In this document: in pieces, positions 6,374-11,086 of the stretch
How the letters are laid out: each line of letters starts with the position of its first letter
Numbering within the stretch: the stretch's first letter is position 1
From: Pseudomonadota bacterium
Lineage (GTDB): Bacteria > Myxococcota > Bradymonadia > UBA4248
Direction of reading: 5' to 3'
NCBI GenBank assembly: GCA_017613855.1
Contig: JAGACY010000169.1
Location: 1-11,086, forward strand
Length of the DNA stretch: 11,086 nucleotides
Translations under genes and position numbers: made by a program
The notes under the pieces: generated by a model
What the model was told of the DNA's origin: nothing
The model's database searches: none
What the model saw: the letters and a program-made list of their open reading frames with translations, nothing else

Positions 6374-8323
6374 ATGCAAACAAACAGATGCAAACATCTT
6401 GGACTGATTGTTGTTGCTCTTGCAATGGGTTGTTTTGGAACTTCGTGCAACAACGATGAAGGTGTGCCGTATTCGGTGCCGTCTATAACGGGTGGTAGTG
6501 ATAAGCCGCAGGAAGGCACGCCGGAAACTGGTACTCCAGAAAATCCGGGGGGAACTCCGGGCACGTCCTCGTCCGGATGCGATGTCAACGAAAAGCTTTG
6601 TGACGGCATTTGCAAGGATATCCTGTCTTCGAAGCACGATTGCGGCGGATGCGGCCATGCCTGTGAAGCTACGGAGTCATGTCAGGATGGTAAGTGCATT
6701 GGTTGTGATGGCACGTTGTGTGGCAGTGAGTGCGTTGATTTAACAAGTGATCCAAACCACTGCGGTACTTGTGATAACGCATGCCGAAACAATATGGTTT
6801 GTACTGATTCGGTATGTGAATGTGATATCAGCTGGCTGGACTGCGATGGTGATCCGACCAATGGGTGTGAAGCTGCCTTAGGCTGCAGTTGTATCATTGG
6901 TCAAAAGGGGGCTTCGTACAGTGGGTCTGATGAGACCAGAAACGTCGGTGAGTGTAAAGATGCCGTTCTGGAATGTCAGCTCATCGATGGACTTCATACC
7001 TTTGAACCCGTCGAACCTGAAGTTCTGCCGAGCGAAGGTACGGCATGTGATGGGAAAGACTATAACTGCAATGGTAAAGACGACGGCCACGAAGATATGG
7101 ACCACGATGGATTTTCCATTTGTGACGGCGACTGCTGTGATAATGCGGCCATGTGCAATGCAACAGACAAGCACCTCATCAATCCGGGCATGATGGAGGT
7201 TCCCGGCAATAACCTGGATGATAATTGTAATGGCGAAGTAGACGAGACACCGATCGATCCCAAAACGGTCGCCCCCATTCCCTTCACCTATGGCTCGACA
7301 GATTTAGATACGAGTGCCCGTGCACTCGCTCGCGCGATGGGAATTATTTGGGAATGTGACCCTGCCAAAACGTGTCCCTATGGTTTGGTTAAAGCCAGAT
7401 TGACACGTTCTGAGAGTACTAAGGGGGTGGATCCACGTCAGGTCAATGTGATGGATTCCTGGCGCGACAAGTCCAAAATTGCCCGCGTACTTCCGCGTGA
7501 AGGTAATAACTTTGCAGTACTTTCATCTGGTGCAGCCCAGGATGTCGCCAATGGTGTTGCAGAAGCCGATCTTGAGCTCGAAAAATATGCCTCTGAAACG
7601 AAGCTTCCTAACGGCGAAATGCAAAGGACTGCTCCCGACAGCAAGATTCCGTCGGTATATGCCAATGCTCATGGCAACAAACTCGAAACCCATAAATCCT
7701 GTCCAACGGGAACGGCGGTTCCTGCCATTTTTGACTCGGTGCAGCTTCATCTCGAAATCAAGGCACCCGTCAATGCCATGGGTATTCAGTTCGATTTCCG
7801 CTTTTTCTCGCGCGAATATCCACAGTATCTGTGCTCAAGTTTCAATGACTTCTTCCTCGCGATTCTCACCACGGAACATGCCGATGTAAAAGCAATCCCG
7901 GATCGCAATATTGCCTTCGATATGAATGGCAATCCGGTGTCGGTCAACAATGGCTTTTTCACCACGTGCAATAAAGTGAATTGCGCCAACGGCAGCAATA
8001 AGTGTCCGGCATTTATGAGCTGTGCATCGGACGGCTATTGTTCCGCAGGTGCGGATACATGCCGCGATGGTGCAAGTGCCATCGATGCTTATACACCCAA
8101 TCCCTTTGTGTTTGACATGAAGACCGGGCGCGGCGGCGGTACGGCATGGCTCTCTACGACGGCCCCCATTGTGGGCGGAGAGACCATTACACTCGACTTT
8201 TATATCTGGGATACCCAGGATAATAAATACGATTCCACAGTGTTGATCGATAATTTCAAATGGCTGCTTGATTCAACGAAAGTCAATACAGGGTTTGCAG
8301 AGGATCCAACAGAGATCAATTAA
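6374..8323 (+). CDS. Cys-rich lipoprotein with MopE-like and choice-of-anchor-L-like domains (2 repeats)
   Basis: An envelope or surface protein of 649 residues. The signal peptide (MQTNRCKHLGLIVVALAMGC) has a candidate lipidation Cys at 20 or 25, followed by a Pro/Gly/Thr-rich linker to about 68. Two Stig1/MXAN_6577-like Cys repeats lie at 69-108 and 112-148 (C..lC...C.D..sd..nCG.C...C). A CDGDPTNGCEA motif is at 157-167. An Asp/Asn-rich MopE-like segment at about 225-291 (CDGKDYNCNGKDD, DMDHDGFSICDGDCCD, NNLDDNCNGEVDE) is likely to bind Ca or other metals. The C-terminal domain at about 300-632 resembles choice-of-anchor L (EGNNFAVLSSG, FDFRFFSREYPQYLCSSFNDFF, IAFDMNGNPVSVNNGFF, APIVGGETITLDFYIWDTQD, DSTVLIDNFKW). 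The ribosome site is weak (AGG at 6368-6370). It forms an operon with the larger paralog downstream. The exact function is unknown; adhesion, metal binding or a surface scaffold are inferences. Confidence 0.88.
   Translation: MQTNRCKHLGLIVVALAMGCFGTSCNNDEGVPYSVPSITGGSDKPQEGTPETGTPENPGGTPGTSSSGCDVNEKLCDGICKDILSSKHDCGGCGHACEATESCQDGKCIGCDGTLCGSECVDLTSDPNHCGTCDNACRNNMVCTDSVCECDISWLDCDGDPTNGCEAALGCSCIIGQKGASYSGSDETRNVGECKDAVLECQLIDGLHTFEPVEPEVLPSEGTACDGKDYNCNGKDDGHEDMDHDGFSICDGDCCDNAAMCNATDKHLINPGMMEVPGNNLDDNCNGEVDETPIDPKTVAPIPFTYGSTDLDTSARALARAMGIIWECDPAKTCPYGLVKARLTRSESTKGVDPRQVNVMDSWRDKSKIARVLPREGNNFAVLSSGAAQDVANGVAEADLELEKYASETKLPNGEMQRTAPDSKIPSVYANAHGNKLETHKSCPTGTAVPAIFDSVQLHLEIKAPVNAMGIQFDFRFFSREYPQYLCSSFNDFFLAILTTEHADVKAIPDRNIAFDMNGNPVSVNNGFFTTCNKVNCANGSNKCPAFMSCASDGYCSAGADTCRDGASAIDAYTPNPFVFDMKTGRGGGTAWLSTTAPIVGGETITLDFYIWDTQDNKYDSTVLIDNFKWLLDSTKVNTGFAEDPTEIN
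6578..6817 (+). repeat. Coding tandem Cys-rich repeats (2 units)
   Basis: Residues 69-148 of the first paralog hold two units of about 40 residues, each ending in a C-x(5)-C pair such as CQDGKC and CTDSVC and containing DCGGCGHAC or HCGTCDNAC. They are the short form of the array expanded at 8509-9591. Confidence 0.8.
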
Positions 8324-8329
8324 GGAGAG
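8322..8329 (+). promoter_or_regulatory. Strong Shine-Dalgarno for the second paralog
   Basis: AAGGAGAG overlaps the stop codon of the upstream gene and sits 5 bases before the ATG at 8335. The overlap and the 11-base gap point to co-transcription and perhaps translational coupling. The first gene has a much weaker site, so the downstream protein may be made at a higher rate. Confidence 0.85.
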
Positions 8330-8334
8330 TTCTG

Positions 8335-11007
8335 ATGAGAATTTATTATCCTCTTTTAGTTGCCAGTTTGTTTGTTTCGCTTTCTGCGGCTGGCTGTTCT
8401 AGTGATCTGATCCCTGCATTTGAAGATGACTCTGGCAGCAGCGGTGAAGATGGCCAAGGGAAAAAAACGGGTAAACCAGGTTCTTCGCAGCCAGGAGATG
8501 ATGGGCCGTGCAGTGAAGCGAATTGTTCTGCAACCTGTTGCGATGGCGTTTGCAGAGACACAAAATCGAACGCCAAGCATTGCGGGGAATGTAATCATGC
8601 ATGTGCCGACGGGGAGATTTGTGAAGACGGGCAATGTATGTCATCGTCTGGTTTGTGTCCGGAAAACGAGATGTTATGCACCGATGAGTGTATTCCGATC
8701 GTCAATAATCACGATTTCTGCGGTGACTGTGATACTGTTTGCGGCCCGGATGAAGTGTGTATGGGACGCAAATGTGAATTGGATTGCAAAGGATTGTCAC
8801 ACTGCGGAGACTCGTGTGCGGATTTGCTTTCCAGCGGTGAAAACTGCGGTAAATGCGGTGAGGCTTGTCCGGATGGTCAGGCATGTGTGAACGGCATGTG
8901 TTCGGAAACATGCCCGAATGCAGCTCATGTCATTTGTGATCGTACCTGCGTTGATTTGCAGAATGATTCAGAGCATTGCGGTAATTGCGAAACCGAATGT
9001 GTGGAAGATGAAATCTGTACAGCAGGCAGTTGTACGGGGGTTTGTCCCACCGAGAGCGACGTTATTTGCAATCATAAGTGTGTGAACCTGCAGTCAGATC
9101 ATGATTTTTGCGGCAATTGTGGTACGGCCTGCTCAGCCAAAGCCCGTTGTGTTGAAGGCAGCTGTGTCGAGAGTTGTGACGAGGAAAATGCGGTTATTTG
9201 TGACCATGTATGCAAAAATGTCATGAGTGATCCCGTCAATTGCGGTGGTTGCGGTGTGAAGTGCGGCGAAAAGGAAATCTGTCAGAATGGCATCTGCGGT
9301 TGTCCCGAAGATAAACCCAACTGCAATGAACCTGATTTGGTGTGTGAAAACGCCAATGAAACACCGTGCGGGGATGTATGTGCCGACCTCAAGGTCGATA
9401 GGGATAATTGTGGTGCATGTGGTCAGTCGTGCGGTGAAAATGGCATTTGCCAGAAGGGAAAATGCCTCGATTGTACGAACAAAACCCCCTGTGAAGACGG
9501 CCTATGCTACGACACCCTCAATGATCCCAAGAATTGTGGCGGATGTGGCATCGTTTGTCCTGCAAACATCGCATGCAAAGAGGGCAAATGCACATCCTGC
9601 CTTCCCGATTATGTCGATTGCGATGGCAACCCGGAGAACGGCTGCGAAAAAACGACTGCCGACTGCGCCTGCAAAAATGGCGAAGAAAAGAGCTGTTATT
9701 ATGGTCCGGCCGGTACAGAGGGCAAAGGCGCATGCAAAGGCGGCAAAATGACGTGCACCAATAACAAGTGGGGTGCATGCGAAGGTATGGTCGTTCCTGT
9801 CAATGACTTTAAGTGCCGCAATAAGGAATCGAGTGCAGCCAAAAACGATTTGAACTGCGATGGCAAAGTGGATGGTACCGAAGACTGGGATGGCGATGGC
9901 GTCAACATTTGCGGCGGCGATTGCTGCGACTCGAAAGAACATTGCCCGACCGTCAGTGAGCCGGCTAAGGTTCGTCCGGGATTTTATGAGGTTGCCTCCA
10001 ACAAGATCGATGATAACTGCAATGGCCAGGTCGACGAAGGTGCAGCTACATGCAGTGCTTCTTATTCCTATGGTTCAAACCTGGCCAATGAGAGCAGCCG
10101 CAACAATGCAGGTTTACAGATGGCACATGCCATGGACATCTGTGATGATGCCTCGAAGATGGGCTATGGTCTTGTTTCGGCAACGGTGCAGTCACTTTCG
10201 AATCCGGTTGGCAATGCTGACATGGGCCGTGCTGTAAACGTTTTTTCAAAGCTTCCGGAATCAGGTTCAATCATTAAGCCTAAAGCCGGATCCAGCTTTG
10301 CCGGTATTTCTTCGGGGGCATTTGCCGGCAGCGGGCTGAGCTATTCGGGTAGCTTTATCAGTGGTGGTACCATTCCTTCAAAATATCACGCGGCACATAA
10401 TTATCAGCTGCAATCCCACCCGAATTGTTATTCAGGCAATAACATTAATGATGCCGTTGAGCTGAAGCTGACGCTCAAAGCGCCGATTAATGCAACGGGA
10501 TTTCAGTTCGATTTCCGATTCTTTTCGTATGAATATCCCAATTATGTCTGCACCACATTTAATGACTTCTTTATTGTACTGCTCACGTCCAAAGCGAGTG
10601 GTATCCCGGCGGACACCAATATTGCATTTGATAAGAATGGCGCAGCAGTATCGGTAAACAATGCGTTCTTTACTTCGTGTACGCCCTATACCTGTTATTC
10701 TGTGAGCAGCTGTCGCGCCAATTATTCCTCCTGTTCGGGAGGGTATTGCCAGACGGCTTATGGCGCATGTCCTGATGGCATCGGCGATTTGGCCGCCTTT
10801 GGCGGTGGCAGCAACAATGGTGGTGCTACTGCCTGGCTGACGACCAAGGCACCTGTCGTCGGTGGTGAGACTTTCACACTGGAGTTTATCATTTGGGATA
10901 CAGGCGACTCTGCGCTCGACTCAGCAGCCATTATGGATAACTTTAGGTGGATCACCTCTGGTGGTTCTGTTAGTGTCGGAACAGACTTTACCGATCCGCG
11001 AACATAA
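8335..11007 (+). CDS. Cys-rich lipoprotein with MopE-like and choice-of-anchor-L-like domains (8 repeats)
   Basis: An 890-residue paralog of the preceding protein with the same domain order but a longer Cys-rich region. A lipoprotein signal ends at SAAGC (Cys 21), then an acidic Gly/Ser linker runs to about 58. Eight repeats span 59-419, each roughly C..a.viC...Cv.l.sd..nCG.CG..C.....C..g.C. A CDGNPENGCEK motif is at 429-439. A myxobacterial-type segment follows at 444-483 (CACKNGEEKSCYYGPAGTEGKG...WGACEG), then a MopE-like Asp-rich stretch at 505-568 (LNCDGKVDG, DWDGDGVNICGGDCCD, NKIDDNCNGQVDEG). The choice-of-anchor-L-like domain covers about 575-873 (FQFDFRFFSYEYPNYVCTTFNDFF, NIAFDKNGAAVSVNNAFF, APVVGGETFTLEFIIWDTGDSALDSAAIMDNFRW, each cited here only as a landmark). 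Repeat 7 is longer than the others. No C-terminal sorting tail is visible. The role is inferred as a secreted or outer-membrane surface protein. Confidence 0.9.
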   Translation: MRIYYPLLVASLFVSLSAAGCSSDLIPAFEDDSGSSGEDGQGKKTGKPGSSQPGDDGPCSEANCSATCCDGVCRDTKSNAKHCGECNHACADGEICEDGQCMSSSGLCPENEMLCTDECIPIVNNHDFCGDCDTVCGPDEVCMGRKCELDCKGLSHCGDSCADLLSSGENCGKCGEACPDGQACVNGMCSETCPNAAHVICDRTCVDLQNDSEHCGNCETECVEDEICTAGSCTGVCPTESDVICNHKCVNLQSDHDFCGNCGTACSAKARCVEGSCVESCDEENAVICDHVCKNVMSDPVNCGGCGVKCGEKEICQNGICGCPEDKPNCNEPDLVCENANETPCGDVCADLKVDRDNCGACGQSCGENGICQKGKCLDCTNKTPCEDGLCYDTLNDPKNCGGCGIVCPANIACKEGKCTSCLPDYVDCDGNPENGCEKTTADCACKNGEEKSCYYGPAGTEGKGACKGGKMTCTNNKWGACEGMVVPVNDFKCRNKESSAAKNDLNCDGKVDGTEDWDGDGVNICGGDCCDSKEHCPTVSEPAKVRPGFYEVASNKIDDNCNGQVDEGAATCSASYSYGSNLANESSRNNAGLQMAHAMDICDDASKMGYGLVSATVQSLSNPVGNADMGRAVNVFSKLPESGSIIKPKAGSSFAGISSGAFAGSGLSYSGSFISGGTIPSKYHAAHNYQLQSHPNCYSGNNINDAVELKLTLKAPINATGFQFDFRFFSYEYPNYVCTTFNDFFIVLLTSKASGIPADTNIAFDKNGAAVSVNNAFFTSCTPYTCYSVSSCRANYSSCSGGYCQTAYGACPDGIGDLAAFGGGSNNGGATAWLTTKAPVVGGETFTLEFIIWDTGDSALDSAAIMDNFRWITSGGSVSVGTDFTDPRT
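8509..9591 (+). repeat. Coding tandem array of eight Cys-rich repeats
   Basis: Units start at residues 59, 108, 151, 193, 237, 281, 323 and 380, with a typical period of 40-44 residues (about 120-132 bp); unit 7 is about 55 residues. Units 4, 5 and 6 are most alike (ViC...C.dlq.D...CGnC), suggesting local duplication. The DNA copies have diverged, so the array is not a recent slippage product. Confidence 0.85.
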
Positions 11008-11016
11008 AACCGGATT

Positions 11017-11050
11017 TGCAGCGCGTATTGGCTTTGCCAATAGCGCTGCA
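11017..11050. repeat. Long bulged hairpin after the paralog operon
   Basis: The arms TGCAGCGC and GCGCTGCA plus TATTGGC and GCCAATA enclose a TTT loop, leaving G11025 unpaired: 15 bp in total with one bulge. The layout (outer stem, single bulged base, TAT/ATA inner stem, 3-base loop) matches the hairpins at 3309-3332, 4667-4690 and 4696-4727. It lies directly upstream of the terminator. Confidence 0.8.
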
Positions 11051-11063
11051 GGCGATGTGTAAG

Positions 11064-11085
11064 AAAGCGGCGCTTGCCGCTTTTT
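11064..11085 (+). terminator. Rho-independent terminator of the Cys-rich operon
   Basis: The arms AAAGCGGC (11064-11071) and GCCGCTTT (11076-11083) flank a GCTT loop and run into five T's (11081-11085). It sits 57 bases after the stop codon at 11007 and is the clearest intrinsic terminator in the window. Confidence 0.85.
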
Positions 11086-11086
11086 A

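Noticed and set aside
8509..9591. CRISPR-like periodic array
   Set aside because: The period of about 120-130 bp is in one continuous reading frame, the units are diverged at DNA level, and the conserved positions are Cys codons. It is a protein repeat.

Overview
The window looks like chromosomal DNA of a Gram-negative deltaproteobacterial-type organism, most plausibly Myxococcota or Bradymonadota. The main argument is a pair of large secreted Cys-rich proteins. They combine 'CG.C...C.DG..C..G.C' repeats, a 'CDG.P..GCE' motif, an Asp/Asn-rich MopE-like metal-binding stretch and a choice-of-anchor-L-like C-terminal domain, an architecture typical of those phyla. Base composition is mid-GC by eye, lower than most cultured myxobacteria, so a host-associated or anaerobic relative is possible. 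The taxonomic call is inference.

Layout. Bases 1-31 may hold the last codons of an upstream gene. Bases 32-145 are a palindrome-rich leader. recN (146-1840, DNA repair ATPase) and an inner-membrane-anchored M23 endopeptidase (1873-3264, cell-wall remodelling) follow on the + strand, separated by a small terminator-like hairpin. A DUF362 lipoprotein (3500-4609, +) is bracketed by two copies of a roughly 110-bp hairpin element in opposite orientation. A convergent gene (4804-6111, -) encodes a zinc-ribbon, single-TM protein of unknown function and is visibly AT-richer than its neighbours. A 262-bp divergent intergenic region with a good extended -10 promoter leads into a two-gene operon (6374-8323 and 8335-11007, +, 11-bp gap, strong Shine-Dalgarno). 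This operon encodes paralogous Cys-rich lipoproteins with 2 and 8 repeats, and it ends in a long hairpin plus a clear rho-independent terminator.

How it fits together. There is no obvious single pathway. RecN and the M23 enzyme are housekeeping. The two paralogs are envelope or surface proteins and probably work together or as variants of each other. The most unusual non-coding signal is a family of intergenic hairpin arrays. Its recognisable parts are a GAGACGTTC palindrome and hairpins with a trinucleotide loop and one bulged C between matching arms. These lie at about 42-122, 3271-3381, 4623-4731 and, as a hairpin-only relative, 11017-11050. They look like a REP/BIME-type interspersed repeat of this genome. 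No transposase, CRISPR array, tRNA or rRNA was seen.
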